In this document: positions 49,169-59,879 of the stretch, piece after piece
Layout of the letters: each line of letters opens with the position of its first letter
How positions within the stretch are numbered: the first letter of the stretch is position 1
DNA from: Nannochloropsis oceanica
Lineage: Eukaryota; Sar; Eustigmatophyceae; Eustigmatales; Monodopsidaceae
Length of the DNA: 64,000 nucleotides
Direction of reading: 5' to 3'
Assembly: GCA_004519485.1 (NCBI GenBank)
Contig: CP038117.1
Coordinates: 682,001-746,000 of the forward strand
The notes under the pieces: generated by a model
What the model was told of the DNA's origin: nothing
Databases searched by the model: none
Seen by the model: the letters and a program-made list of their open reading frames with translations, nothing else
Program-made: the position numbers and the translations under genes

Positions 49169-49445
49169 GTGGTCGTGGGAGTCCATTACGATCCTAGATG
49201 GGTAAGAAGACAAGCAGGATATTCCGAAAGAGGGAACAAGAAGAAAGCGGGCGTAATAGGGGGAAAGTAAAGCAATGCAGAGGTAATGACTCCACAACAT
49301 TGGCGTGTTCGGAGCTGACACTGACAGGCGTCCTAAGTTCGTGGTGTCGCTTATGTATATTCTTGTAGTTTGTAATATGCGAAAAAGGGAAAAATGATGT
49401 AAACCAAGGTGCGTCCAAAATCTGTATTTGTTCAATCTCAAACGA

Positions 49446-49988
49446 CTATCCCCAGTTGGTGTATTTGCTTCCCCTCCCAATCAATGTCTCAACGCGCCAA
49501 CTCGACCCTATCTCTCTATTCTCCGTCCTCCCCGCCCCCCTCTTCTCCTCCTCCTTCTCCTTCTTCTCCTCTGACGACGACTCAGAGGGAGAGGAGGCGC
49601 TGAGGCCCTGTCTCCCCCCCCGGCGGCGCTTCCGGCGGGATTTATTCGCGTTAACCCAGCGCTTCATTGCTGCCGCGTTGAACGCCTTCTCCTTGACTCG
49701 TCGGCGGCTGGTCTTCTTCGTCTCGTCCTTCTTCTTGTGCTGTGACACCGTCAGGCTGATGCAGCCCCACACAGGCCGCTTCCGTTTCGCTTTACTTAGA
49801 ACAATCCCCGCACAGGGGGTAGGTGAAGTAAGGAAGTAAAACTCATGCGCTCTGACACCGGTTGTCCGCCTACTTCCTCCTCCTCCTTTGACCGGGGTCG
49901 TTGTTTTTCTCTTTCTTCCCTCAACCCGGGAAAAAAGGCACGAGTGGAAGATCGCTCTTCCGCTTTTCTCCAAAAGATTCTTTTTCAA
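49446..49988 (-). CDS. Possible basic nuclear-type ORF, unknown
   Basis: 180-codon minus-strand frame with dense Lys/Arg clusters (KTSRRRVKEKAF, then KSRRKRRRGGR) and a Ser/Glu-rich end. Could be a DNA-binding exon, possibly linked to the mobile remnant at 47-48 kb, or chance from a C/T-rich complement. No start context or splice support. Confidence 0.2.
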   Translation of the reverse strand: MKKNLLEKSGRAIFHSCLFSRVEGRKRKTTTPVKGGGGSRRTTGVRAHEFYFLTSPTPCAGIVLSKAKRKRPVWGCISLTVSQHKKKDETKKTSRRRVKEKAFNAAAMKRWVNANKSRRKRRRGGRQGLSASSPSESSSEEKKEKEEEKRGAGRTENREIGSSWRVETLIGRGSKYTNWG

Positions 49989-50737
49989 TTAACTTAATTA
50001 TGCTACGACCACTTTCACTATTTACAAAAGTATCCTTCCTCGTAGAGAAGGATTTTTTTCCTTCTCTTATTCATCATGTCAATCGCTTTAGTTTGAAAGG
50101 GTATTTTATTTTTACTGTTGCTTATTCCCTCCCTCCGCAATGCTCACCTCTTCGGCCCTTCGTCCACTTGTGCACGAGAAATAGTCAGAGATTTAGGAAG
50201 TCGACGAGACGAAATTTTATACCGATGCCAAAAACCGACAAAGGCACGCACACGCGCAAAACAGATTCGCCTGTATCAAGCCACCTCATCTATTTCTTTC
50301 TCACGTCTACCTCTCCTCCATCTCTCCACTCCTTTCCCCAGTTCCGAGCCGTCAGCGATTGCGATTCGCGATAGAAGTACTCCCATTTGTATGTCAAATG
50401 CATAGCTTTATCCATCCACGCCCGCCAGTCCCGCATGAGCTTGTGAAGCATTAGTTCGGTCTCCCCTCCTTGTGCTCGCCTCCTGCTTCGCTGCCTTTCT
50501 TTGACTTAGATGGGTCGACAAGTAGGGTCATCAAAATAGCATGTCGTATCCCAGCTCATTGAAGCAAGCGCACTTCTCTGGTCCCACGCAACACCTAATG
50601 CACGGCGACCCACACACACCACGTGTACAGGAGGCAGCGGGAAGTTCTAAATGCACAACCAGTAGCAACAGCAGGAGTCTGGGTAGCATTTCGCGAAGCG
50701 TCTCCATTACATTCCACGGCGCTCTTTTCAAGCAGCC
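49989..50737. other. Intergenic upstream of the cyclophilin gene
   Basis: About 750 bp, AT-richer on the left. No gene recognised; presumed promoter on the right. Confidence 0.4.
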
Positions 50738-52417
50738 ATGCGTGGCCTCCTCCCAGCCCTGCTGCCTGTTTGCCTCCTCTTCTTTATCCTACCCGCATCG
50801 TCAGCCTTCATCCGCATGCCTCTCCCCTCCTCTACCTCCACGTCGCGTAGAAGACATGATTCTTTCCCGGGCTTAGCACAGACAGCACCCTCAGAGGACC
50901 AGCCACCACCGCCATTATCGAAATCAACACCACTACCCCCGTCACCCTACCGATCCCACCGCACCAGTCGAGTTGCGCAAAACTGGAGCACTCTGAGCCG
51001 GCGTAGAGCCATAGGTGTAGCTTCCGCATTAGTCCCTGCCCTGCTGACGATTGCCGCACCAACACCAGGCAAGAAGGGAGTTGCACAAGCAGCGCTTGAA
51101 GAGTTCCCATGGGTGACCAAAGGCGGGCTCCTTGACGGAGTACTACCCGAATCAGTGCTCGTCGAGTCCCTTCCCTTAGATAATCAAGCCATCAAGAGCA
51201 TGGGGCAAGCACTTAGTAGGATCAATGAGTTGCGGGGGTTGAACGTGCTGCAAGGAACCGGGTTCTGTAACGAGGCAGGTCAAGTCCAGGCGGACCTCAG
51301 TTTCGTCGCACCCGAGTCACACGCAACAGGAGCCAACGGAACAACGGCATTTGATGCAATGGAAAGCGCCAACGGTGAAGACATATCAACCTTTCGTTGG
51401 GCAAAAATCAAAGGACTGGCTGAAAATGTACGTGCAACGTACAACAGGGAAAAGGACGCTTTTCCTTATGCCTTAACCATCCGACCCAACACTACCGCCG
51501 AGTCGCAATCCCGGCGCCGGGCACGGTTTGCTAACGAGCTATTGTTGCTAGATGATGCAATTGCAAGCTTGGAGAATGCGACAAAAAGGGAAAGTGTATC
51601 GGATACGTTGAGGTACCAAGAGGAGTCTTTGCTGCATCTTGGGCATTTAGGCGAGTTGATGGTGGCCAAATTTCCTTTCTCTCCGCCCAAGAATGATGAT
51701 CGTCGAGAAGACGATTATTTTAATTTGCCGCGGTTGTTTGGGCGGGCGGAGGCGACGTTCTTTGTGAGGGAATTGCCGAAAGAAAATGGTGCGAAGGATG
51801 ACGAGCTCCGAATGGGAAATATCACTATTGTCGTCGACGGGTTCAATGCGCCCATTTCGGCGGGTAACTTTATAGACTTATGCCAGCGGGGATTTTATAA
51901 CCGATTGCCGCTGGTGAAGGAGAAGGTTCGGAGTGCGAGTAAGGAGGGAGGCGAGGTGGAGCTGGTGGTGGGGGGGAGGTACAAGACAGGGTTTATTGAC
52001 CCCATTACGGGAAAACAACGCCGGGTGCCCTTGGAAGTAATGCGTGCGGAGGCGGAGGGGAACAAACCTTTTTATGGACAGGCAAGAAATACTGGGATAT
52101 TCACACGGGCGCCGCCTTTGTTGAGCTATCGGACCCCACGAGCGGTGGGCTTGCTACACCCAGAGCAGGACGGAAACGGCGCGAATAGCGAATTTTTTTG
52201 GTTGAAAGATGACGCGCGGTGTGTGGATTCGGCGAAGGGGCTTGACGGAAAATTTACATTGATTGGTTATGTGGTGGGGGGGGGCAGGGAGGATGACCTG
52301 TTCCCGTATTTGAATGAGGGATTCCAGGTGGAGAGCGTGCAGGTAGCGTGGGGGTATGATCATTTGGTCCGTTCCCGAGTAGGATTTATTGATATTTTGC
52401 TGCAGGGTGACGAGTAA
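50738..52417 (+). CDS. Thylakoid-lumen cyclophilin, CYP37/CYP38 (TLP40)-like
   Basis: Intronless, 559 residues. Targeting is tripartite: a signal peptide (LLPALLPVCLLFFILPASSA) with Ala23-Phe24 at the junction, the heterokont plastid ASAF-type site; a Pro/Ser-rich transit region; then a twin-arginine thylakoid signal (SRRRAIGVASALVPALL, residues 87-103, ending GVAQA). The mature part has the helical N-domain of TLP40 proteins (about 120-330), then a divergent cyclophilin fold (about 360-556) with GNITIVVDGFNAPISAGNF, LCQRGFYN and GKFTLIGYVVGG. In plants CYP38 supports photosystem II assembly and does not keep full isomerase residues; the same is likely here. No intron, unlike most neighbours. 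Confidence 0.9.
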   Translation: MRGLLPALLPVCLLFFILPASSAFIRMPLPSSTSTSRRRHDSFPGLAQTAPSEDQPPPPLSKSTPLPPSPYRSHRTSRVAQNWSTLSRRRAIGVASALVPALLTIAAPTPGKKGVAQAALEEFPWVTKGGLLDGVLPESVLVESLPLDNQAIKSMGQALSRINELRGLNVLQGTGFCNEAGQVQADLSFVAPESHATGANGTTAFDAMESANGEDISTFRWAKIKGLAENVRATYNREKDAFPYALTIRPNTTAESQSRRRARFANELLLLDDAIASLENATKRESVSDTLRYQEESLLHLGHLGELMVAKFPFSPPKNDDRREDDYFNLPRLFGRAEATFFVRELPKENGAKDDELRMGNITIVVDGFNAPISAGNFIDLCQRGFYNRLPLVKEKVRSASKEGGEVELVVGGRYKTGFIDPITGKQRRVPLEVMRAEAEGNKPFYGQARNTGIFTRAPPLLSYRTPRAVGLLHPEQDGNGANSEFFWLKDDARCVDSAKGLDGKFTLIGYVVGGGREDDLFPYLNEGFQVESVQVAWGYDHLVRSRVGFIDILLQGDE

Positions 52418-53006
52418 AGACCCTAGGGACGTAAAGGAGGGAAGGGATAGGTAGCTTGCTGGGTAAAAAAATTGCCTTTGTGTTGATATATTTGGTGGAG
52501 ATGAAAAGGAGGAAGGGGAGGAGCAAGAGGTAAGGAAGGAGGGCTCTGCTCACAGGGTTGGAGCAGAGGTGTCTTTTGGGGGTGGTCTCCTGATTGAAAA
52601 CCATTTGTTTACGATAGTGAACGAAATAATTCTATGTTATATCGGCACGGTACAGAAGCAAGCAAGGAAGTTACAACGATGAGGGCTGCAGCATTTTAAT
52701 GAGAGAGCCTCCTGTGCATCCCTCCATATCTTGCGCCATCGACGGCCACTTTCCAGCCTAGGCACGACTAAACCAAAACCCAAATATATTTAATGAAAGG
52801 AAACGAAAAACTGAAACCAGTCTTCGAGAAAATAAGGCGTGGAGTAAAACCCGCTCATCCACACACACTCATACATGCACACTCTCTTTGTCTCCGCACC
52901 CTCTTCGTCTCTTTCTTTTCGTTTAGCTCCATTTTGATGTATCTACAAGTACGACATGTCATTTTTTTGCGCTTCCAGCCGTCTCGTTTTACTGTTTTTT
53001 ATCATC
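52418..53006. other. Convergent intergenic region
   Basis: 590 bp between the stops of the cyclophilin (plus) and the PITH-domain gene (minus). No gene recognised. Confidence 0.4.
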
Positions 53007-54037
53007 TTAATTTCCTGACACATCCGGCAATAAAAATTCCCCCGCATCCTGCTTGTGATCCGCCGCCTGAGGCGCCGACTCGTATACACATTCCACCACC
53101 CCATGCCGCGCCGTCGTCACCTCGCCTTTAAACCCCACATACGACACCGACGTCACATCACTCCCCTCATTTTCACTAAAGAAAATGGTCAAGCTGTCAA
53201 CATTCTGAAACTTGCTCACTTTTAAAGGATAATCGATTCCACCCCCATCTCCCATAGAGGCCGCGTTCGCTACCAGCTCCAATTCTTGTGCCGCAGGTAG
53301 CTCCCCACAGTTGCTGAAATCGATGTCGTCTCGATTCATGAAGCTAAGAGGAGTTAAAATGGGGTAGACAAAGGAATGGCATGGGAATAAGAGAAGTAGG
53401 GAGAGAACGAGAAAAGGAAGAAGCGCTACAACATCAGAGGTCCGCATTAAAAAACTCAACCCTTCCTACTTACAGTTTGATCTTGGTCGGTGCTGTGCCC
53501 TCACCTGCATGGCCCCCAATTATATTGATGCTCTTGAGTTTGACAACGCGGGTAAACGGCACAAAGAGCAGTAGCTCCGGGTCGTCGTCGTGGCTGTCTA
53601 GGCAGGGTTCGGCCTCCCGGCGTCGACTGTAGGGCTTGAAAGGATGCAGGCACGCACCGAACTCACTCTCGTTTAAACAGCGGACCTTGCTCGTATCAAT
53701 AGCTGAATACATGGACTGCCCATCGGGGTCCTCGGCCTCATGGTCGCTGTGTTACAGGAACGAATGAATGAGGAGTGTAAGATTGGTGAAGGGGAGAGAG
53801 AGGAGGCAAAGGAGGAGGCTGACCGCGGCTCTTCCCTAAAGAGACGCACGATGCCACTGATAGAAACAAGTATACACAAAATCCCTACTCCGCACGCTGC
53901 AAACAAGCACTCTACCACCACTTATGTCCTTCTCGACGCTAAGTCATGATACTTCCAGCGCTCGCTCACCATTCTTCTCCGTGACCGTGGTCGTGGCCGT
54001 GCCCACAGGAATCAATGTGCTCACCCCGGCAGCTCAT
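53007..54037 (-). CDS. PITHD1: PITH domain-containing protein (PITHD1-like)
   Basis: Exons 54037-53970, 53746-53474 and 53343-53007 (both junctions phase 2) give about 225 residues. It starts with a His-rich run (CGHGHDHGHGEE), as PITHD1 does (MSHGHSHGG). The PITH domain spans most of the rest: VRCLNESEFG, LLLFVPFTRVVKLKSINIIG, FMNRDDIDFSNC, KVSKFQNVDSLTIFFSENEG and VSYVGFKGEVT. No thioredoxin domain is attached, so it is the PITHD1 type rather than TXNL1. PITH domains bind the proteasome in the TXNL1 case. Short, apparently cytosolic. Confidence 0.92.
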
Positions 54038-54492
54038 TCCTCCTGCTCTCCTAGTGTGATCTAGCACCCTTAACGATGCTGGGGTGGGCAGGGGGATGTG
54101 TTGTGGGTGTGAGAAGCAAAACAGGAAGGCAGTATGTTGTGCTTTTCAACAGAGTTCTGCTATTAATGTGATGATGTCACGATGTGTGTGTGACTCACAA
54201 CGACTTACGAAATGCAGGCGATTCGCTTTTTTGATCGGCGCCCCCCCCAAGAAAGTACTTAAATTATGAATGCATGCAAGGATGTCAGCAAATGCTCGCT
54301 CTTTAATCAGAACCGTGCATTTTGACAAAGGAGACCGGCCTTACTGGCCCATAGCCAAACTCACTCACTACTCACGGCCCATGCCACTTTTTGCACGCTA
54401 CGTCTTTTTCCAGCTCCTTTTGTCCAAATTCTCACGGCATACTTTCACCTATTTCCTACTTTTTATATTTGGGCAGAGCCCGTCCCGCAAAA
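54038..54492. other. Divergent promoter region, PITHD1 / DM10 gene
   Basis: 455 bp between the two starts. Nothing else recognised. Confidence 0.4.
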
Positions 54493-56051
54493 ATGAATCA
54501 GGGCTCACGACGACCTGCTGGGGGGGAAGAGGAGGAGACCGTCCTCCCGTTGACTCCCGGCCTGCGGCGGGCCCCGAACCCTTACATGGCGCGCGCCTTA
54601 GCCACGTCCCCAGGCTTTAGCGGGCGCAGACAGCAGCAGAAGGTTTTGACAGATTCGCTTGTACGTGCCATCCTCGACACCTTTTCTCTACTCTTGTTGG
54701 GATGAACCCGTCTTCTTCCTCACTATTCATTACCACCACCGGTTTTCCTCAAACACAGGGCGGGCTCGCCATGTCTTCGGCCAATGGTCTTGACAACAGC
54801 AATCACAATTTTTCCCATGATGCTGAAATTGTCGCCTCTGCTGTGGTGGACTCGCCTCCCCCCTGGTTGCAGAAGGACGACCGAGAAGTGCTGAGGTATT
54901 ACGCGTACTCCCATGAGCCTGTTTACGAAGGTGGGGATGTGAATGTGAAAGTGTTTCGGGTCCGATACTTCACCATCTACTATTTTACTTCTTCGGGTAT
55001 GTACGTTTTTGTTGCCATTGGTGAAGTCGAACGGATACTTTATAGATGGCAAATGAAGATTGAAATAGAAATGTGTTGGGCGGCCTTCGTGCACATTATC
55101 ACAGTACCTGTTACTTGGATAATATATACAGCTTGCATGCACGCCGGTTGCAAGCACGCACAAATGGACTGCCTGATAGAGACTAACTTCACGCGCTTTA
55201 TACATGCTCGCTCAAACATGAATTTCTAATCGCATCTCTGAACCTTAGGGATGCTTTCTGTGAAAGAGCCCGCACAAGTGAACTCGGGCATCACACAAGG
55301 CACCTATTTGCGCAAGCAAAAGGTGCCCAAGGCCACCTGTCAGCAGCAACTTGAGGGCAACGAGCGAAATCCTCGCTTTTTCAACCCGTCGGACTTCGCT
55401 GTTGGTGCCACTGTGGCATTTTACGGTCGGCCCTTGGTCATAACAGATGCAGACACGTACACGCGCGAGTGGCATGCGCGGACATTGGGTCAGCCACTTG
55501 GAGCGCGGCTCGACAGTCCCGTCGACGGACATCGTAATCAGCGGCTTTGCATGGAACAACCTTTGTTGGTGCGTCGCCAAAAGCAGGAAGTGCGGCGGCA
55601 GCAAGAGCGAGAGCAGCAGGGGCAAGATAATGCGGTCGCCATACCGAAAACAAGAAAGCTCCTACCTTACCCACGACGGGACACCACAGTATTGCGCTTT
55701 TTCTGTGCATTCGGAGATGAGCGCTGTGTTGGGGGCCCTCACCGTTGTGTGCTCTACTATTACGTGGGCAACCAAGAGATGGAGATCAAGGAGACAAAGG
55801 AGCAGGGTCGGTACCATTTTCCCAACTTCTTAAACCGGCAACAGGTCTTGTCGGAATCCGGTCAAGTGTATCAGGCAGAAGACTTGCGGTGCGGGGATTT
55901 TATAAAGGTGTACGGACGGCAACTCCTCTTGGTATTCTGCGATGCAAGTACTGTCGAGTGGTACGCAACCAGAAGCATTTCGCAGGTGCCGTTGCCAATC
56001 ACCTCAAGCGACTCTGCAGGCCCTCCTTCCAACGCCACCACGAGGGTTTGA
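54493..56051 (+). CDS. DM10-domain protein, EFHC1/Rib72-like (axonemal type)
   Basis: Exons 54493-54660, 54759-54996 and 55249-56051 join in frame (phases 0 and 1), about 402 residues. Two DM10 domains are seen. The first (about 95-205) has VLRYYAYSHEPV, VRYFTIYYFTSSGMLSVKEP and QVNSGITQGTYLRKQKVPK, then VITDADTYTREW. The second (about 275-380) has VLRFFCAFGD, LYYYVGNQEMEIKE and FPNFLNRQQV. EFHC1 and Rib72 carry three DM10 domains and EF-hands and sit inside doublet microtubules of cilia; this one has two and lacks EF-hands. The C terminus after the second domain is short and Ser/Pro-rich, so it may be a shorter relative or the last exons may be missed. Confidence 0.85.
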
Positions 56052-56414
56052 CATATTGAGCACATTCTCTACTCTCAAGGGCATTTTCCGAAGTTTTGCA
56101 CAGACAATGCGCTGCATCCGATCTGATTGTTAAAAGAATCCGCCCGGATCTGACGATTTCAGATGCTTCCCCGTATTTTGCTGTTTCTTTTCCGCCAAAA
56201 TCGACGAGTGATTTCCTCTATGCCACCATGTGACATTTTTGATCCCTATGGGACTTTCAAACACTGTGTGGAGGATAAAAATCAGCATTGTTAATTGCAA
56301 TAAGTAATAAAAATGTTTTTCTTTTGCCGCCCTTGCTTCCCTTTCAAAGCTCCCAAAGAATATGATAAATCAACAAAATGCCTCTCTAGATGCATCATGG
56401 CCATATTCCAAGAC
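56052..56414. other. Spacer between DM10 gene and the tandem array
   Basis: About 360 bp of unique sequence up to the first repeat unit. No gene seen. Confidence 0.4.
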
Positions 56415-57482
56415 GATGGAGCACGTACACGGTCAACTCAACAACGAGCACTCCGTAAACTTCCAACGCGCGAGTTTGTTTCCTTTCTCCATGGTTTGAT
56501 TAGATTGTCTTGCTTGTTTTGTCTCTTCCGCACGACCGCCGCCAACTGCGTATCCCACTTGCTCAATCGTGCTCCCGGAATGTAAAGTGTCAATCAAGGA
56601 AGGCGATCTGTCAAACCTGGTTTCACAAGCCTTGCTCGGGTTGAAAGCGCGGTGGGGAGGGAGGGAGCCGGGAGGTCATGATAGGGTGTACAATGTGAAA
56701 TTGCGGTCGTCGTGTATTGACCAAAAGATGTGAGAAGCCGGGAGAAGAACCAGTACGGGGACTGCGGATGATGTCATTGTGTTGTCACTCGTCCTCAAGC
56801 CCAGCAGCAAGACCTGGTTTTGTGTGTGCTGGAGCAACATGGCACGTAAAGTCAGTCAACACCGCCGCAACCGACGACCGTCGTGACGTGTGAGGAGTTG
56901 ACACGGGGTTCCACACCAGTCTTGCTTGTGTCCCGTGCCCGAGTCTTGAGTGTGGCACCACAAGCACTCAATACTTCCACCGCCACCCTCACATACAGGT
57001 CCGTCACGTCGCCCTGTGTATTGTACCGGCGTCGGTGGCTGGCTCGTGGTGGTGGATGTTGCTCGCTCCAATGATGGCATGCCATAAGTTACCATCGAGC
57101 CAGGCCTCCTCCTCGTCCCTCCTGTGTCTTTGGTGTTGCCCTTTGGCACGCCATGGGATGGCCGCGTGGCCACCATATTGTGGCCTGGCGTGCGCGGGAA
57201 ATGGCGAAGTGTAATGCCGAGGCGGCCGTGGTCTCAAATGCTTTGGGGAAACCGACCTCTCACACTCATTCGCCGTCCCTCCCCACAAGAAGACGCACTG
57301 GTTGGTTGCTGCTTTGGTCAACCGCAGCCATCAGAGAGAGCCACATGAGCATGCCTTGGAGGTCCGCCACGAAGGGTGGAGCCATGGCATGGCGAGGGGG
57401 CGCGTTTCCCGGTCCAGGTAGGGTCTTGTGAGGGTTTGATGTTAGGGTTGTAGGCGGAAGGAGTGGGGGAACTGCCCGTGGC

Positions 57483-58142
57483 TTGTTTGATGACAGATTG
57501 TCCGGATGTCTGTCTTGTTTGAGAGTGAGTCTTTGTTGTGCGGGCAAGGGGCCGCGCCAAGGTGTTCACGCACAAGCACATTCATACTCGCCAACAGGGA
57601 AGGGACGCGCGCTGCGGGGGGCATTCCTGTCGACAACGCACACGGGTACTGGGAATGCAGGAGGCTCTGGAAGCATGCGGTTGCTCCGAGGTTCCTTTGA
57701 TATCAACGCATTGGCAGCTACTGTAGGTGTGACGATAGCGGTTATCACCTCTACCGCTGTGGCCGTCCATCATTACGACGAGAACATGTCGGCACTCAAA
57801 CTGAAAGCAGAGGTCGCGCGGATGCAGGACATGGCGGCGAAGGAGGTCGCTCAAGCGAAAGCAGAGGTCGCGCGGATGCAGGACATGGCGACGACGGAGG
57901 TCACTCAAGCGAAAGCAGAGGTCGCGCGGATCCAGGACATGGCGACGACGGAGGTCGCGCGGGTCAAGGGCGAGCGGGAGTTGGCAGAACAAATGTGGAA
58001 GAATGAGGTGGAGCGTCACAAACGAGATGTACAACTTGCATATACACAAGATTACACGCCTTATCAGGCGGCGATTTCAAAGGGAAACGATAGGAGGACA
58101 GGGACCGGAGGACCGCGAAAGGATGAGGAGAAGAAAGGGTAG
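57483..58142 (+). CDS. Array gene copy 1: membrane-anchored coiled-coil protein, 219 aa
   Basis: ATG at 57483 gives 219 residues; an in-frame ATG at 57675 gives 155 and keeps the whole recognisable part. From there: MRLLRGSFDINALAATVG, a single hydrophobic segment (VGVTIAVITSTAVAVHHY), then a coiled coil built from repeats of about 18 residues (AKAEVARMQDMATTEV-type), and a conserved end (GERELAEQMWKNEVERHKRD, YTQDYTPYQ, basic tail). The predicted topology is an N-terminal anchor with a stalk. The longer start adds an Arg/Ser/Thr-rich leader that could be organelle-targeting. No family recognised. Minisatellite: 57801-57962. Confidence 0.65.
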   Translation: MFDDRLSGCLSCLRVSLCCAGKGPRQGVHAQAHSYSPTGKGRALRGAFLSTTHTGTGNAGGSGSMRLLRGSFDINALAATVGVTIAVITSTAVAVHHYDENMSALKLKAEVARMQDMAAKEVAQAKAEVARMQDMATTEVTQAKAEVARIQDMATTEVARVKGERELAEQMWKNEVERHKRDVQLAYTQDYTPYQAAISKGNDRRTGTGGPRKDEEKKG

Positions 58143-59330
58143 CTTCCGGTAGTCACTTGCGTGGATGTGCATTGAAGACCATGTAAAAGACGCATTCAAA
58201 GACACTGTAGAGTAGCCAGGGTAATATGGTGGACGTGGGACGGTGACTTGAGGGGATGGGGCGCGTACACGGTCAACTCAACAACGAGCACTCCGTAAAC
58301 TTCCAACGCGCGAGTTTGTTTCCTTTCTCTATGGTTTGATTAGATTGTCTTGCTCGTTTTGTCTCTTCCGCACGACCGCCGCCAACTGCGTATCCCACTT
58401 GCTCAATCGTGCTCCCGGAATGTAAAGTGTCAATCAAGGGAGGCGATCTGTCAAACCTGGTTTCACAAGCCTTGCTCGGGTTGAAAGCGCGGTGGGGAGG
58501 GAGGGAGCCGGGAGGTCATGATAGGGTGTACAATGTGAAATTGCGGTCGTCGTGTGTTGACCAAAAGATGTGAGAAGCCGGGAGAAGAACCAGTACGGGG
58601 ACTGCGGATGATGTCATTGTGTTGTCACTCGTCCTCAAGCCCAGCAGCAAGACCTGGTTTTGTGTGTGCTGGAGCAACATGGCACGTAAAGTCAGTCAAC
58701 ACCGCCGCAACCGACGACCGTCGTGACGTGTGAGGAGTTGACACGGGGTTCCACACCAGTCTTGCTTGTGTCCCGTGCCCGAGTCTTGAGTGTGGCACCA
58801 CAAGCACTCAATACTTCCACCGCCACCCTCACATACAGGTCCGTCACACGCCCTGTGTATTGTACCGGCGTCGGTGGCTGGCTCGTGGTGGTGGATGTTG
58901 CTCGCTCCAATGATGGCATGCCATAAGTTACCATCGAGCCAGGCCTCCTCCACGTCCCTCCTGTGTCTTTGGTGTTGCCCTTTGGCACGCCATGGGATGG
59001 CCGCGTGGCCACCATATTGTGGCCTGGCGTGCGCGGGAAATGACGAAGTGTAATGCCGAGGCGGCCGTGATCTCAAATGCTTTGTAGTACGGTTGAAAAC
59101 CGACCTCTCACACTCATTCGCCGTCCCTCCCCACAAGAAGACGCACTGGTTGGTTGCTGCTTTGGTCAACCACAGCCATCAGAGAGAGCCACATGAGCAT
59201 GCCTTGGAGGTCCGCCACGAAGGGTGGAGCCATGGCATGGCGAGGGGGCGCGTTTCCCGGTCCAGGTAGGGTCTTGTGAGGGTTTGATATTAGGGTTGTA
59301 GGCGGAAGGAGTGGGGGAACTGCCCGTGGC

Positions 59331-59879
59331 TTGTTTGATGACAGATTGTGCGGATGTCTGTCTTGTTTGAGAGTGAGTCTTTGTTGTGCGGGCAAGGGGC
59401 CGCGCCAAGGTGTTCACGCACAAGCACATTCATACTCGCCAACAGGGAAGGGACGCGCGCTGCGGGGGGCATTCCTGTCGACAACGCACACGGGTACTGG
59501 GAATGCAGGAGGCTCTGGAAGCATGCGGTTGCTCCGAGGTTCCTTTGATATCAACGCATTGGCAGCTACTGTAGGTGTGACGATAGCGGTTATCACCTCT
59601 ACCGCTGTGGCCGTCCATCATTACGATGAGAACATGTCGGCGCTCAAACTGAAAGCAGAGGTCGCTCAAGCGAAAGCAGAAGTCGCGCGGATGCAGGACA
59701 TGGCGACGAAGGAGGTAACTCAAGCGAAAGCAGAGGTCGCGCGGATGCAGGACATGGCGACGACGGAGGTCGCGCGGGTCAAGGGCGAGCGGGAGTTGGC
59801 AGAACAAATGTGGAAGAATGAGGTGGAGCGCCACAAACGAGATGTACAACTTGCATATACACAAGATTACACGCCTTAG
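59331..59879 (+). CDS. Array gene copy 2: shortened by an early stop
   Basis: Same protein as copy 1, but the coiled-coil minisatellite (59649-59777) is 33 nt shorter, still in frame. A TAG replaces the TAT of YTPYQ at 59877-59879, so the protein ends at DYTP (182 residues) and lacks the final basic tail of about 25 residues. The tail frame downstream is otherwise intact. It may be a weakly functional or decaying copy. Confidence 0.6.
   Translation: MFDDRLCGCLSCLRVSLCCAGKGPRQGVHAQAHSYSPTGKGRALRGAFLSTTHTGTGNAGGSGSMRLLRGSFDINALAATVGVTIAVITSTAVAVHHYDENMSALKLKAEVAQAKAEVARMQDMATKEVTQAKAEVARMQDMATTEVARVKGERELAEQMWKNEVERHKRDVQLAYTQDYTP

Noticed and set aside
56838-56886. 15-codon Arg-rich ORF (MARKVSQHRRNRRPS) in each array unit
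   Set aside because: Too short, no supporting splice site, lies in a non-coding-looking part of the unit.
58255-58345. Small ORF MGRVHGQLNNEHSVNF in the array units
   Set aside because: Start resembles ribosomal protein eS30 for five residues only; 27 codons and then a stop.
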